In this document: positions 8,632 to 19,206 of the stretch, piece by piece
How the letters are laid out: every line of letters begins with the position of its first letter
Numbering within the stretch: the first letter of the stretch is position 1
Assembly (NCBI GenBank): GCA_020072805.1
Contig: JAIQGC010000005.1
Span: 35,902 to 99,901, forward strand
Direction of reading: 5' to 3'
DNA length: 64,000 nucleotides
Origin: Terriglobia bacterium
Lineage (GTDB): Bacteria > Acidobacteriota > Terriglobia > Acidiferrales > UBA7541
Notes under the pieces: model-generated
Database searches by the model: none
What the model was told of the DNA's origin: nothing
What the model saw: the letters and a program-made list of their open reading frames with translations, nothing else
Made by a program: the position numbers and the translations under genes

Positions 8632-9644
8632 GGATCGAAGCGAAGGCGCCGACGCGGGTGGATCTGGCCGGGGGGACGCTGGACATCTGGCCGCTGTATC
8701 TGTTTCATCCAGGAGCGGTGACGGTGAATGCGGCGATCACGCGCTATGCGTCGTGCGTGATTGAAACGCATGCGGCGGGCGAACCGAAGATCCGGCTGGT
8801 TTCGCGGGACACGAAAAGGGAAGAGACCTTTGCGTCGCTGGCGGCGCTGGGCCAGGCGCGGGAATACCGGCTGCCGCTGCTGGCGGAGCTGGTGAAATTT
8901 TTCAGGCCGCGGGCGGAGCAGGGTTTTACGCTGACGACGGATTCGGAGGCGCCGGCGGGAGCGGGCATCGGGGGATCGAGCGCCATGGCGGTGGCCATCT
9001 GCGCGGCGCTGGACAAGCTGACCGGAGCGGGCAAGAGCAAGGAAGACTGGATTCACATCAGCCGCGACGTGGAGGCCATCGTGATCCACGTGCCCACGGG
9101 AACGCAGGATCATTACCCGCCGGCCTACGGAGGAGCGGCGGCGATCGAGCTGCCGCCGGGCGGGGAGCGCCGCGCGGCGCTGAACGTGGACCTGGACGAA
9201 TTGGAGCGGCGGCTGGTGGTGTGCTACACGGGCAAGCCGCGGCAATCGGGGATCAACAACTGGGAAGTGTACAAGGCGCACATCAACGGGAAGAAGGATG
9301 TGCAGCGGAATCTGGAAAAGATTTCGCTGGTGGCGCAGGCCATGCGCGGGGCGCTGGAGAGCAGCGACTGGAAGAAGGCCGGGAAGCTGATGCACGAGGA
9401 ATGGAGCTTCCGGAAGAGAAGCCTGCCGACAATTTCCACGAAGACGATTGACGCGATCATCGCGGGAGCGCGGAGCAAAGGCGCCCTGGCCGGGAAGGTG
9501 TGCGGAGCGGGCGGAGGCGGGTGCCTGATTCTGCTGATCGAACCGGGCGTGCGACAGGCGGTGGAAGCGGCGGTGGAGCGCGCCGGGGGGCAAGTTCTGC
9601 CGATGAAGATTGACCGCGCGGGAGTTCAGGTGGACTGGCGGTAA
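8628..9644 (+). CDS. GHMP family sugar kinase
   Basis: 338 residues. A GHMP kinase: N-terminal [13 protein letters not shown], the glycine/serine-rich ATP loop [13 protein letters not shown], and the C-terminal [10 protein letters not shown] motif. The layout and length are closest to HddA-type heptose-7-phosphate or related sugar kinases, but the substrate cannot be fixed. It starts at the ATG overlapping the tdk stop; the longer track ORF from 8532 would run inside tdk. Confidence 0.8.
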   Translation: MRIEAKAPTRVDLAGGTLDIWPLYLFHPGAVTVNAAITRYASCVIETHAAGEPKIRLVSRDTKREETFASLAALGQAREYRLPLLAELVKFFRPRAEQGFTLTTDSEAPAGAGIGGSSAMAVAICAALDKLTGAGKSKEDWIHISRDVEAIVIHVPTGTQDHYPPAYGGAAAIELPPGGERRAALNVDLDELERRLVVCYTGKPRQSGINNWEVYKAHINGKKDVQRNLEKISLVAQAMRGALESSDWKKAGKLMHEEWSFRKRSLPTISTKTIDAIIAGARSKGALAGKVCGAGGGGCLILLIEPGVRQAVEAAVERAGGQVLPMKIDRAGVQVDWR

Positions 9645-9697
9645 GCGGCCGGGGTGATGGGAAGCACCCGCAGGGCGGGAGGGAGCATCCTAGATAG

Positions 9698-10570
9698 ATG
9701 AAGATGCTTGCCAGGCTGGCCATGGCGCTGAGTTTTCTGCTGTTCGCGGCTGCGGATGCGCCGGTGACGTGCGGCCAGAGCGCGGGCGCTGCGGCGGGAC
9801 AATCCAAAGAACAATCCAAAGGAAAAGCGGAGAAGAAGCCGAATTCGGCGGCGCTGCGGCCGGAATCGCGGCTGGAGCTGGTGCGCTTCGTTTCGGGGGA
9901 ATTCGTGCACGTGCGCAAACCGCTGCCGGGAGGCAAGCAGGGATTTCTACTGCGCGCAGGCCGGCCGCTGGATCAGCAGGACCTGGACCGGCTGGTGACG
10001 CGGCGAGGGGCGGCGGTGAATACCGGAGATCCCGCGCAGATCACGCACCTGGAATTTCGCGCGCACGACATCGTGGTGGACATCAACGGCGGCGGGCGGA
10101 TCAAGAAGCGCTGGCGGGACCGGCTGCAAATTCAGTTGGGCGGGGGCGGCATGCCCATGCCCACGACGCGAACGACCACGCAGGAGAACGGGCCCGCGGG
10201 GATTCAGCCGGGCATGGGCAGCACGATTTTTCTGGAGTTTGGCAAGGCCGTGCCGGACCTGACGCCGGAGGAATTGAAGGGGCTGCTGGATCCGCTGCTG
10301 GATTTTTCGAAACAGCGGTCGGCGGCGGTGCAGTGGATTGATACGCTTCCGCCGGAGATGAAGAAAGCCATCCAGGAGAGGCGGGCGGTGGAGGGGATGG
10401 ACAGGGAGATGGTGGTGGCGGCGCTGGGCAAGCCGGAGCGCAAGGTACGCGAGCGCGACGAGCAAGGCAATGAAATCGAGGACTGGATTTACGGGCAGCC
10501 GCCGGCGATCACGATTTTCGTGCGCTTTCAGGGCGAGCGGGTTACACGCGTCAAGCAATTCCCGAAGTAG
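9698..10570 (+). CDS. Hypothetical secreted protein with BamE-like C-terminal segment
   Basis: 290 residues. Residues 1-26 form a signal peptide ending near CGQS. The middle is charged and Gly/Pro-rich. The last 60 residues (MDREMVVAALGKPERKVRE... then IEDWIYG) read like an SmpA/BamE/OmlA fold, which uses an MxxxxVxxxLGxP opening and an aromatic W-Y strand. No catalytic motif is seen. It lies 53 bp after the GHMP kinase and convergent with the P-type ATPase. An envelope location is likely; the function is unknown. Confidence 0.65.
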   Translation: MKMLARLAMALSFLLFAAADAPVTCGQSAGAAAGQSKEQSKGKAEKKPNSAALRPESRLELVRFVSGEFVHVRKPLPGGKQGFLLRAGRPLDQQDLDRLVTRRGAAVNTGDPAQITHLEFRAHDIVVDINGGGRIKKRWRDRLQIQLGGGGMPMPTTRTTTQENGPAGIQPGMGSTIFLEFGKAVPDLTPEELKGLLDPLLDFSKQRSAAVQWIDTLPPEMKKAIQERRAVEGMDREMVVAALGKPERKVRERDEQGNEIEDWIYGQPPAITIFVRFQGERVTRVKQFPK

Positions 10571-10599
10571 TCTCCAGCCTGCAATCCAAGAACAATAAT

Positions 10600-13428
10600 C
10601 TAACGGTGCTTGAGATGGCCGTTGCGAAGCAGCCACTTCTCGGCTTCCACAGCCCAGAAGATGACCGAGCTGAGGACCAGCGTGATGGCCAGGTCCCTCA
10701 CCGGGAGCGCCGTGGTCCGGAAGATACCTTGCAGGAGGGGTACGTAGAGCAGCGCGATTTGCAGGAGCAGGGTCAGTGCCACCGCGCCGAGCAAGGGCTT
10801 GTTGGACCACAAACCGATGCGGAAGAGGGAATTGCGCTCCGAACGGATGGCCATGACATGCGCCATCTGCGAAACAGTCAGCATGGTGAAGAGAATGGTC
10901 TGCCAGTTCTCATCCCCCCTTTGCCAATAGAAATATCCGGTTCCCAGCGCCAGCAAGGCCATCAGCAGCCCCACCCAAATGACATGCAGCCCCAAGCCGC
11001 GGGAAAAGACGCTTTCCTCGGGAGGGTAGGGAGGACGGCGCATGATGTTCTCTTCGGCCGGCTCGACCCCCAAGGCCAGGGCCGGGAGTCCGTCGGTCAC
11101 CAGATTCATCCAGAGAATTTGCAGAGGCAGCAGCGGCAGAGGCATGCCCGCGAGCGGGGCAAGAATCATGACGCCGATTTCGCCCGAGTTGGTGGCCAGA
11201 ATGTAGCGGATGAATTTGCGGACGTTGTCGTAGATGACGCGGCCTTCCTCGACGGCGGCCACGATGGTGGCGAAATTGTCGTCGAGCAGCACCATGTCCG
11301 CGGCCTCCTTGGCCACTTCGGTTCCTTCTTCTCCCATGGCCACGCCAATGTCCGCCTTCTTGAGCGCCGGAGCGTCATTGACGCCATCGCCGGTCATGGC
11401 CACGATGTGCCCGCGGCGTTGCAGGCTCTCCACGATCTTGAGTTTGTGCTCCGGCGAGACTCGGGCAAAAATGGCCACGGAATCGGCCTGAGCCTCGAGT
11501 TCGCCGGCGGAGATTCGTTCGAGCTCCGGTCCTGTGATGGCCTGCCCGCTTCCCACGATTCCAATCTGCGCGCCGATGTAGCCGGCCGTGAGCGGGTGAT
11601 CTCCCGTCATCATCAATGGACGGATGCCGGCGGCCTTACAGGTCCGAATGGCCGGGGCGGATTCCGGCCGCGGCGGATCGATGAGTCCGGCCATGCCCAC
11701 AAAAATGAAGCCGTGCTCGATGACCTCGGGCTCCGCGCCGGCGGGAGGGGAATCGGCGAGGCGGAAGGCCACGCCGAGAACGCGCATTCCCTTGCGCGCC
11801 AGTTCGTCGTTGGCGGCGAGCAGGCGCTCGCGCCACTGCGGAGTCAGCGGTTCGCTCTTTCCCCCGAGCCAGAGCGATGTGCTCAGATCCAGGGAGTTCT
11901 CAACGCTTCCCTTCATGAAGACGGCCTGAGCCTGCCCGGCTTCTCCTATTGCGGCACGCAGAGGCAGGGGGATAGCCGAGGGTTCCGGAGGAATCCGGTG
12001 AACGGTACTCATTCGTTTGCGCTGGGAAGAGAACGGCACTTCGGAGATTCGCGGAAAAATACGGTCCAGCCGGCTCTTGCCCATGCCGGCGAAGGCTGCC
12101 GCCAGCACCAGGGCCACCTCCGTGGGGTCGCCGCGGGCGGCTGACGGGCCGTCCTCCCCCCGCCCAGCGGCGGACTCGATGGCGTTGTTGCACAAAGCGC
12201 CTCCGGCCAGCAGCAGCGCAAGGCCGGGGTGGGAGAGGGCAGCTTCGGCAAGGCCGGTCCCGGCGTCGTGCGGGGAAGTGAGATTCATCTCCCAGTCCGG
12301 AAGCGCCAGCACAGCGACCGTCATGCGGTTCTCGGTGAGCGTGCCGGTCTTGTCCGAGCAGATGACCGTTACCGATCCGAGGGTCTCAACCGCGGGGAGT
12401 TTGCGGATCAGCGCTTTGCGGCGCAGCATGCGCTGGGCGCCGAGGGTCAGGGCGATGGTGACGATGGCGGGCAGGCCTTCGGGAACGGCGGCGACGCCGA
12501 TGCTGACCGCCGTGAGCAGCATCAGCTTCAACTCCTCGCCGCGGAGCATGCCGAGAACGAAAATGAAGGCCACAATCAAAAACGCGGCCGCTGCAAGATT
12601 CTTCCCCAGCCGCTCGAGACGCCGCTGCAAAGGCGTGGGCTCGCGCTCCACGCTCTCGATCATCTGCGCGATGCGGCCCAGTTCGGTGCCCATGCCCGTG
12701 GCCGTCACCGCGGCCAGGCCCCGGCCCGCGGTGACCAGCGTACCTAGGTAAACCATATTGCGGCGGTCGCCCAGGGGAAGCTCCGGATCGTGAAGGGCAT
12801 CGGCCGTCTTGGGGACGGGCTGCGACTCCCCGGTCAGAGCAGCTTCCTGTGTCTGCACATCGGCGCTTTGTAGCAGCCGCCCGTCGGCGGCCACCAGGTT
12901 CCCGGCTTCGAGCAGGAGGATGTCGCCGGGGACCAGGTCCTGCGCCGGAATTTCGCGCAGGCGTCCTTCGCGGCGCACGCTCACGCGGGGAACGGCCAGT
13001 TTCCGCAGGGCGGCGATGGCCTTTTCGGCGCGGTACTCCTGGGCGAACCCGAGGAGGGCATTCAGCACGACAATGGAGAGAATGGCCGCGGCATCCTTGT
13101 AGTCGGTCAGCAGGATGGAGATGACCGCGGCGGCAATAAGAATGACAACCAGAACGGAGGTCAGCTGCTCCGCGAGAATTTTCCAGGGGCTGGCCCCGGT
13201 GGATTTGTCAATCTCGTTTTTCCCATGAACAGCGAGCCTGCGCGCGGCTTCGGCGTCGGAAAGGCCCAAAGCGGCGTCGCTTTCAAGCGTCACGACCGTG
13301 GTTTCCGGGCTGAGCAGGTGCCAAAGGACCGGGGCGGCCCCTGTGTCAAGAGGGGGTGTGGTTCTGGGAGGAACCTCAGGGGCGGCTGGGTTCGTGGCGG
13401 GAGCACGGACTGGAAATAGGTCCGGCAT
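10600..13428 (-). CDS. P-type cation-transporting ATPase (PIIA, Ca2+-type)
   Basis: 942 residues, full length for a PII ATPase. An inner-membrane pump exporting a cation, probably calcium, with ATP. In order: cation-ATPase N domain, actuator loop [14 protein letters not shown] in the fourth membrane helix, phosphorylation site [11 protein letters not shown], the [16 protein letters not shown] hinge, and C-terminal helices with [14 protein letters not shown]. Asp in DKTGT is the phosphorylated residue. The MNLVTDG segment is typical of calcium and related PII pumps, but ion choice is inference. It stands alone, convergent with 9698-10570. Confidence 0.92.
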   Translation of the reverse strand: MPDLFPVRAPATNPAAPEVPPRTTPPLDTGAAPVLWHLLSPETTVVTLESDAALGLSDAEAARRLAVHGKNEIDKSTGASPWKILAEQLTSVLVVILIAAAVISILLTDYKDAAAILSIVVLNALLGFAQEYRAEKAIAALRKLAVPRVSVRREGRLREIPAQDLVPGDILLLEAGNLVAADGRLLQSADVQTQEAALTGESQPVPKTADALHDPELPLGDRRNMVYLGTLVTAGRGLAAVTATGMGTELGRIAQMIESVEREPTPLQRRLERLGKNLAAAAFLIVAFIFVLGMLRGEELKLMLLTAVSIGVAAVPEGLPAIVTIALTLGAQRMLRRKALIRKLPAVETLGSVTVICSDKTGTLTENRMTVAVLALPDWEMNLTSPHDAGTGLAEAALSHPGLALLLAGGALCNNAIESAAGRGEDGPSAARGDPTEVALVLAAAFAGMGKSRLDRIFPRISEVPFSSQRKRMSTVHRIPPEPSAIPLPLRAAIGEAGQAQAVFMKGSVENSLDLSTSLWLGGKSEPLTPQWRERLLAANDELARKGMRVLGVAFRLADSPPAGAEPEVIEHGFIFVGMAGLIDPPRPESAPAIRTCKAAGIRPLMMTGDHPLTAGYIGAQIGIVGSGQAITGPELERISAGELEAQADSVAIFARVSPEHKLKIVESLQRRGHIVAMTGDGVNDAPALKKADIGVAMGEEGTEVAKEAADMVLLDDNFATIVAAVEEGRVIYDNVRKFIRYILATNSGEIGVMILAPLAGMPLPLLPLQILWMNLVTDGLPALALGVEPAEENIMRRPPYPPEESVFSRGLGLHVIWVGLLMALLALGTGYFYWQRGDENWQTILFTMLTVSQMAHVMAIRSERNSLFRIGLWSNKPLLGAVALTLLLQIALLYVPLLQGIFRTTALPVRDLAITLVLSSVIFWAVEAEKWLLRNGHLKHR

Positions 13429-13740
13429 AATTACTAACGCAGCAGAGGAAGGGGTGTGCGGAAAGCCTCATTGCTGCAACTCCAGTTTACCTCAAGGGCC
13501 GGGCGAGAGAGGAGGATTGGGAGGTGGAGTGCGGCCGGTCTTGTGGAAAGCAGGCCGTTCAGCTCGGCGGGCTGGGGCACCGTCCCACTGGCTCCTCCGC
13601 CTGCTCCGAGCCATGCTAAAATGTCCCGTTAGTTGCCCCTTCTCCTGGTTCGTTACTGCGCCGCGCATGCCTTGCGTGATGAACCCGGTGTTTCGTCCGC
13701 CGCGGCCCGAGAAACTTCGGCCGCAGAGAGAAGGTACCGC
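13429..13740. promoter_or_regulatory. Divergent intergenic region with an extended -10 candidate
   Basis: 312 bp between the ATPase (leftward) and the CoA-transferase (rightward). A TGC-TAAAAT extended -10 sits at about 13614-13622 on the plus strand, suited to drive the CoA-transferase with a leader of about 110 nt. No coding region is supported. The track ORF beginning at 13633 is only an upstream extension of the next gene. Confidence 0.4.
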
Positions 13741-15063
13741 ATGTCCGCTGCAAGCCCGCAGTCGCAATACGTTCATAAACTCACCACCGCGGAAGCCGCC
13801 GCTGCCATGATCGCCGATGGCAGCGTCCTCTGCGTGGCCCTCGGCGTGGGCGCCCCCGTTGCCCTGGCGGGCGCTGTCGCCGGGCGGGTCCGCTCCGGCG
13901 CCCTCAAGGATCTGCACCTTGTCTACCAGCAGGCCCTGAAGCCTATGGCGGACACGCTCATTCAGCCCGACATCCTGGAGAAGGTCGATGCCCGCAACTT
14001 CTTCATCGGCGAGCCCGACCGCGAAATGATCAATCGCGGCATCGCCGAAGGCCGCAAATACATCTCCTACATTCCCTGCAACTTCAGTCAGATTCCCCGG
14101 GCCCTGACCGAAGCGATCCACGTGAACACCTTCGTGGTCACCGTCTCCCCCATGGATGTCTCGGGCCATTTCAGTCTGGGCACCAACAACGACTACGCCT
14201 CCACGGTCATCCGCCACTGCGACCGCGTGGTGGTGGAGGTAAATCGTTACATGCCGCGCGTCTTTGGAGATTCCGCCGTGCACGTCTCCGAGGTCCAAGC
14301 CATCGTCGAGAATCACGTGCCGCTGCCCGAATTTCCCCTGCGCGAGCCCGATGAAGACGCCCTGGCCATCGGCAAGACGATCGCCGCGATGATCCCCGAC
14401 GGCGGCACACTGCAGTTCGGCATCGGCAACCTCCCCACCGGTGTAGCGCGCTTCCTGGGCAACCACAACGACCTGGGCATTCACAGCGAGCTTCTTAGTC
14501 CGCCTTTGGCGGACCTGATTCAGCGCGGAGTCATCAACGGGCGGAAAAAGACGCTGCACCCGCGCAAGCATGTCTTCACCATTGCCCTGGGCAACGCCGC
14601 GATGTACTCCTTCATGAACGACAACCCTGCGATGGAGAGCTACGCCTCGTCCTACGTCAACGATCTGCGCATCATCGCCGCACACGACAACCTGATCTCC
14701 GTCAACACGGCCATTGAGATCGATCTCTACGGGCAGGTCAACGCGGAATTCGTCAACGGGCACCAGTACAGCGGGGCCGGGGGCCAGTTCGATTTCGTCA
14801 AGGGGGCTTCGCTCTCGCGCGGCGGGAAGTCCTTCATCGCCCTGAAGTCCGCCGCAAAAAAAGAGACCATCTCCTGCATTGTTCCGCGCGTACAGATGGC
14901 TACCGACACGCGCATGGACGTCGAGCACGTCGTCACCGAATACGGCTGTGTCAACCTGCGCGGACGCTCCACCCGGGACCGCGCCCTGGCCCTTATCAGT
15001 ATCGCCCACCCCGGCTTCCGCGAGGAGCTCACCGCGCACGCCAGGCAGATCAACTTGATCTAG
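13741..15063 (+). CDS. Acetyl-CoA hydrolase/transferase family CoA-transferase
   Basis: 440 residues. Moves CoA between acyl-CoA and a carboxylate, or hydrolyses acetyl-CoA. The second half has FGIGNLPTGVA and DLGIHSELLSP, where the glutamate after IHS matches the catalytic Glu of 4-hydroxybutyrate and acetate CoA-transferases, then the GAGGQFDFVKGA and EYGCVNLRGRS motifs. Start ATG 13741 gives a normal N-terminus. Codon use is strongly C-ending, unlike the G-ending genes to its left. It stands alone. The acceptor acid is unknown. Confidence 0.85.
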   Translation: MSAASPQSQYVHKLTTAEAAAAMIADGSVLCVALGVGAPVALAGAVAGRVRSGALKDLHLVYQQALKPMADTLIQPDILEKVDARNFFIGEPDREMINRGIAEGRKYISYIPCNFSQIPRALTEAIHVNTFVVTVSPMDVSGHFSLGTNNDYASTVIRHCDRVVVEVNRYMPRVFGDSAVHVSEVQAIVENHVPLPEFPLREPDEDALAIGKTIAAMIPDGGTLQFGIGNLPTGVARFLGNHNDLGIHSELLSPPLADLIQRGVINGRKKTLHPRKHVFTIALGNAAMYSFMNDNPAMESYASSYVNDLRIIAAHDNLISVNTAIEIDLYGQVNAEFVNGHQYSGAGGQFDFVKGASLSRGGKSFIALKSAAKKETISCIVPRVQMATDTRMDVEHVVTEYGCVNLRGRSTRDRALALISIAHPGFREELTAHARQINLI

Positions 15064-15301
15064 CATAAAGACACAAAGCGCGGAGAGGTTCTTCGCCCGC
15101 GGGCAAGGCGGGCGAGGAAAATGCGGTTCCTCGCTTCGCTCGCGATCCTGCCGCACCCGCCAAACGGGCATCCCTGCTTTTGCGCCGGCGGCGTGCCGGG
15201 CGCGTTGACAATTGCGCATCAGACACCTAGCATGAAAAGCAGTTAAACGACGCGAACGCGCGCTTTGCCTTGCGGATCGCGGCCAACTGCTCGGAGGAAT
15301 C

Positions 15302-16306
15302 ATGCCCATCAAGGTTGGAATCAACGGCTTCGGCCGCATCGGACGCAACATCATGCGCACGACGCTGGACGACAAGAACATCGAGGTGGTGGCGGTGAAT
15401 GACGTCACCGACGCGGCCACGCTGGCGCACCTGCTCAAGTACGATTCGATTCTGGGGAATCTGCCGCACAAAGTCACGCACACCGAGGACACGATTGCGG
15501 TCGAGGGCAAGAGCTTCAAGGTATTCAAGGTCAAAGATCCGGCGGAGATTGACTGGGCCTCGGTGGGCGCGGAAATCGTGGTGGAATCCACGGGCCTTTT
15601 CACCAAAGGGGTGGACGCGAAAAAGCACCTGCGCGGCACGGTGAAAAAGGTGATTATCTCGGCTCCGGCGGACGGCCCGGACCACACGCTGGTGCTGGGC
15701 GTGAACGACAAGACCTACGATCCGGCCAAGCATAACGTGGTTTCCAACGCCTCGTGCACCACCAACTGCCTGGCGCCGGTGGCCAAGGTGCTTCAAGACA
15801 CTTTTGGAATCGTCAGCGGAACGATGACCACGATTCACTCCTACACGAATGACCAGAAGCTGCTGGACCTGCCGCACAAGGACCTGCGCCGGGCGCGCGC
15901 CGCGGCGTTAAACATGATTCCCAGCTCGACCGGAGCGGCCAAGGCGCTGCACCTGGTGATCCCGGAGCTGAAGGGGAAGCTCGACGGCTACGCCATGCGC
16001 GTGCCCACGCCGAATGTGAGCGTGGTGGACGTGACCGTCTTCACGGAGAAGCCGGCGACGGTCCAAACGGTCAACGCGGCGCTGAAGGCCGCCGCCGAAG
16101 GCCCCATGAAGGGGATTCTCGGCTATACCGAGGAGGAATTGGTCTCCGCGGACTTCAAGGGCGATCCGCACTCCTCGATTGTGGATGCGGGTTACACCAA
16201 AGTCGTGGGCGACCGCTGCGTGAAGGTGCTGGCGTGGTATGACAATGAGTGGGGCTATTCCTGCCGCTGCCGGGATTTGATCAAGTTCATGGCGGGAAAA
16301 TTCTAG
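15302..16306 (+). CDS. gap: Glyceraldehyde-3-phosphate dehydrogenase, type I
   Basis: 334 residues, normal length. Converts glyceraldehyde 3-phosphate to 1,3-bisphosphoglycerate with NAD. N-terminal NGFGRIGRN Rossmann loop, catalytic ASCTTNC (Cys) and the C-terminal WYDNEWGYS are all intact. It has a strong GGAGGAATC ribosome site before ATG 15302. First gene of the gap-pgk-tpiA-secG run; 108 bp with an imperfect inverted repeat separates it from pgk. Confidence 0.98.
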   Translation: MPIKVGINGFGRIGRNIMRTTLDDKNIEVVAVNDVTDAATLAHLLKYDSILGNLPHKVTHTEDTIAVEGKSFKVFKVKDPAEIDWASVGAEIVVESTGLFTKGVDAKKHLRGTVKKVIISAPADGPDHTLVLGVNDKTYDPAKHNVVSNASCTTNCLAPVAKVLQDTFGIVSGTMTTIHSYTNDQKLLDLPHKDLRRARAAALNMIPSSTGAAKALHLVIPELKGKLDGYAMRVPTPNVSVVDVTVFTEKPATVQTVNAALKAAAEGPMKGILGYTEEELVSADFKGDPHSSIVDAGYTKVVGDRCVKVLAWYDNEWGYSCRCRDLIKFMAGKF

Positions 16307-16310
16307 GAGC

Positions 16311-16398
16311 AGTGACTCGTGACTGGTGACTCGTGGGAGATCAATCAACCCAACCGCTTTTTCACGGGTCGCAAGTCACGAAACACGAGTCACGTTTT
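16311..16398. repeat. Imperfect inverted repeat between gap and pgk
   Basis: Copies of a short GTGACTCGTGA-type word face each other: agtgactcgtgactggtgactcgt on the left and cacgaaacacgagtcacg on the right. The arms are imperfect. It could fold in the gap-pgk transcript and set relative expression, or be one of the genome's dispersed intergenic repeats. Confidence 0.5.
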
Positions 16399-16414
16399 TC
16401 GATGAACGGCGAAC

Positions 16415-17623
16415 ATGAATAAATTGACGATGGACGATCTGGACCTGCGGGGGAAGCGCGTCTTTATCCGCGTGGACTTCAACGTGCCGTTGAAGGATGG
16501 CGTGGTGACCGACGACACGCGCATCCGGGAGACGCTGCCGACGCTGCGGCTGGCGATTGCCAAGGGCGGGCGGATTGTGCTGGCTTCGCATCTGGGCAGG
16601 CCCAAGGGGGCGCCGGAGGCCAAGTATTCGCTGCTGCCGGCGGCGAAGAAGCTGGAAGAGATTCTTGGCCGCATGGTGGAGTTTTCCCCGGAAACCGTGG
16701 GAGGAGTGGCGGAGGCGCGCAGCCGGGCGCTGGCCGACGGCGAAATTCTGCTGCTGGAGAATGTGCGTTTTTATCCGGGGGAGGAAAAAAACGACGAGGT
16801 GTTTTCGAAACAGCTGGCGGCGCTGTGCGACGGCTTGTATATCTGCGATGCGTTTGGTTCGGCGCACCGGGCGCACGCTTCGGTGGCGGGCATCACGCGG
16901 TTTGTGAAGCAGGCCGCGGCGGGCAGGCTGATGGAGAAGGAACTGGAATATCTGGGCAAGGCGCTCACCAATCCGGCGCGGCCGTTCGTGGCCATCCTGG
17001 GCGGGGCCAAGGTTTCCGACAAAATTGAAGTGGTTGAAAACCTGATGAAGGTGGCCGACGCCATGCTCATCGGCGGCGGAATGGCTTATACATTCCTGAA
17101 GGCGCAAGGGCTGCCCATCGGCAAGTCGCTGGTGGAAGCGGACAAGGTGGAACTGGCGGCGCGGCTGCTGGCGGAAGCCAAGAGCCGGAATTTCCGGCTG
17201 ATGCTGCCGCTGGACCATGTGGTGGCGGCGGAGTTCAAAGCCGACGCGCTGAACCATGCCTGCGGCGTCGCCGAGACCGCGGCGGAAGAGATGGGGCTGG
17301 ACATCGGGCCGCGCAGCATCGCGGCGTACGCGGCGGAAATTTCCCGGGCGAAAACAATCGTGTGGAACGGGCCGATGGGCGTTTTCGAAATGCCCGCGTT
17401 CGCCCGAGGCACGCTGGAGGTGGCCAAAGCGGTGGCGGCGGCCACGGACGCCGGCGCGGTGTCGGTGGTCGGGGGCGGAGATTCGGTGGCGGCGGTGCAC
17501 CAGTCCGGCGTGGCCGGGAGAATTTCACACATATCGACGGGCGGCGGCGCTTCGCTGGAGTTCCTGGCCGGGCGCAAACTTCCCGGCGTGGAAGCGCTGA
17601 CGGATAAGGGGCGGGCGGCATGA
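16415..17623 (+). CDS. pgk: Phosphoglycerate kinase
   Basis: 402 residues. Transfers phosphate from 1,3-bisphosphoglycerate to [11 protein letters not shown] near the N-terminus, the SHLGRPKG loop, [33 protein letters not shown] and GGGDSVAA are the expected substrate- and nucleotide-binding motifs. Its stop overlaps the tpiA start (ATGA), showing translational coupling. Codon use is G-ending. Confidence 0.98.
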   Translation: MNKLTMDDLDLRGKRVFIRVDFNVPLKDGVVTDDTRIRETLPTLRLAIAKGGRIVLASHLGRPKGAPEAKYSLLPAAKKLEEILGRMVEFSPETVGGVAEARSRALADGEILLLENVRFYPGEEKNDEVFSKQLAALCDGLYICDAFGSAHRAHASVAGITRFVKQAAAGRLMEKELEYLGKALTNPARPFVAILGGAKVSDKIEVVENLMKVADAMLIGGGMAYTFLKAQGLPIGKSLVEADKVELAARLLAEAKSRNFRLMLPLDHVVAAEFKADALNHACGVAETAAEEMGLDIGPRSIAAYAAEISRAKTIVWNGPMGVFEMPAFARGTLEVAKAVAAATDAGAVSVVGGGDSVAAVHQSGVAGRISHISTGGGASLEFLAGRKLPGVEALTDKGRAA

Positions 17624-18369
17624 GGCGCAGGGTGATCGCGGGAAATTGGAAGATGTACAAGACGCAGGCGGAGACGCGCGCGTTTTTCACCGCGTTTCTG
17701 CCGCTGGTGGCGGGCGCCGGCCATTGCGACATCGTGATTGCGCCGCCGTATCCGTCCCTCGCAGCGGCGGCGGAGGCGGCCCGGGGCAGCGCCGTGGGAA
17801 TCGCCGCGCAAAACGTTTTTTGGGAGAAGGAAGGCGCTTTCACCGGAGAAGTTTCCGCGGGGATGCTGGCGGAGGCGGGCTGCCGATACGCGATCATCGG
17901 GCATTCCGAGCGGCGGCAGTTTTTCGGCGAAACCGACGAAACCGTGGCCAAACGCAGCAAGGCCGCGCTGGCCGCCGGGCTTACCCCCATCGTCTGCGTG
18001 GGGGAACTGCTGGCGGAGCGCGAGGGCGGCAAGACGGAAGAGGTGCTCGGGCGGCAATTCCGTGGCGGGCCGGGTTCGTTGACCGCCGAGGAATTCTCCC
18101 GTATTCTGTTAGCGTACGAGCCGGTGTGGGCGATCGGAACCGGGCGCGTGGCCACGCCGGAAATCGCGGCGGCGGCGCACCGGAGCCTGCGGCAGTGCGC
18201 GGCGGAAAAGTTTTCCGCGGCAGCCGCGTCCGCGCTGCGCATACTCTACGGCGGCAGCGTCAAACCTGACAACATCAAGGGATTGATGGCGCAGGAAGAG
18301 CTGGACGGGGCGCTGGTGGGCGGCGCGAGCCTGGATGCGAAATCGTTCGCCGCGATTGTGAATCATTGA
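17620..18369 (+). CDS. tpiA: Triosephosphate isomerase
   Basis: 249 residues. Interconverts dihydroxyacetone phosphate and glyceraldehyde 3-phosphate. N-terminal AGNWKMYK (active-site Asn and Lys), GHSERRQFF with the catalytic His, AYEPVWAIGTGR with the catalytic Glu and flexible lid, and the LYGGSVKPDN phosphate loop are present. Starts on the ATGA overlap with pgk; secG follows 13 bp later. Confidence 0.98.
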   Translation: MRRRVIAGNWKMYKTQAETRAFFTAFLPLVAGAGHCDIVIAPPYPSLAAAAEAARGSAVGIAAQNVFWEKEGAFTGEVSAGMLAEAGCRYAIIGHSERRQFFGETDETVAKRSKAALAAGLTPIVCVGELLAEREGGKTEEVLGRQFRGGPGSLTAEEFSRILLAYEPVWAIGTGRVATPEIAAAAHRSLRQCAAEKFSAAAASALRILYGGSVKPDNIKGLMAQEELDGALVGGASLDAKSFAAIVNH

Positions 18370-18382
18370 GAGGGAGCGGGAA

Positions 18383-18817
18383 ATGCCGAGTGCCGTGAAA
18401 TGGGCGATTGCCCTGTTGTTGGGAGTCGCAGTCATCGTGGTGGGCTGGAAGTGGGCCGGATGGCTGCTGACGTCGTTTTTCGTGATGAACTGTTTCGTGC
18501 TGATCATCGTGGTGCTGCTGCAGAGCGGCAAGGCGGCGGACCTGGCGGGCGCCTTTGGAGGCTCGGGCAGCCAAACGGCCTTCGGGCCGCGCGGCGCGGC
18601 CAATGTGCTTTCGCGGGCGACGACTTGGTGCGCCATCATGTTCATGATCTGCGCGCTGGCGCTGGTCCTGCGGCAGGATAAGACAGTGTCCAAGGGGAAT
18701 TCGATTCTGGAGCGGGTCTCGAAGCCGGCACCGGTGAAGCCCGCGGCCCCTGCTTCCGTTCCGGTCACTCCGGCGCAGCAAGCCCCGGCAGCGCCTCAGC
18801 CCGCCGCCAAGCCCTGA
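18383..18817 (+). CDS. secG: Preprotein translocase subunit SecG
   Basis: 144 residues. Small membrane partner of the SecYEG channel. Two hydrophobic helices flank the conserved VVLLQSGKAADLAGAFGGSGSQTAFG cytoplasmic loop (about residues 43-70). The C-terminus carries an extra Ala/Pro tail, common in this phylum. secG next to tpiA is a widespread bacterial arrangement. A GGGAGCGGGAA ribosome site precedes ATG 18383. Confidence 0.95.
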   Translation: MPSAVKWAIALLLGVAVIVVGWKWAGWLLTSFFVMNCFVLIIVVLLQSGKAADLAGAFGGSGSQTAFGPRGAANVLSRATTWCAIMFMICALALVLRQDKTVSKGNSILERVSKPAPVKPAAPASVPVTPAQQAPAAPQPAAKP

Positions 18818-18956
18818 CGTTTTTTCGCCTCGCTTGCGGGGGAGGGTACCCGCGGCTACAATGGCATCTCCTGATCCCGCAGCGGAAGTTCGGCAACTAG
18901 CCGGGGAACAGGGGTTTGCAACATCAGCAGTAAGGTTTTTCTCGTAGTGCAACAGT

Positions 18957-19043
18957 GCGGCAGTGGCGGAATTGGCAGACGCACCAGCTTGAGGGGCTGG
19001 CGGTAGCAATACCGTGGAGGTTCGAGTCCTCTCTGCCGCACCA
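18957..19043 (+). tRNA. tRNA-Leu (anticodon GAG)
   Basis: 87 nt with encoded CCA. The acceptor GCGGCAG pairs with CTGCCGC, the anticodon stem CCAGC/GCTGG encloses TTGAGGG with GAG at 18991-18993, there is a long variable arm as expected for leucine, and the TTCGAGTCC T-loop is intact. It reads CUC/CUU codons. The track ORF 18856-19170 on the minus strand is only this gene read backwards. Confidence 0.97.
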
Positions 19044-19206
19044 ACTTTTCCTTGAATTCAATGCGGCCCCGTGCGGAGCCGTTTCCTTCCGTTCCCATCG
19101 AAAACTGCAAATTGTATTTTAGCTTGCGACTAAACAGTCGATCCGGCTGATGGCACAGCGGGCGGGGCAAGCTCCGCCCCTGCGTGAGGCTCGTGAGAAA
19201 TACGTA

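Noticed and set aside
13492-15711. 739-residue minus ORF
   Set aside because: Runs antisense to the CoA-transferase and gap genes; produced by GC-rich codon bias.
18856-19170. Minus-strand ORF of 104 residues with RGLEPPRYCYRQPLK
   Set aside because: It is the reverse strand of tRNA-Leu; this peptide is a known false gene made by tRNA-Leu regions.
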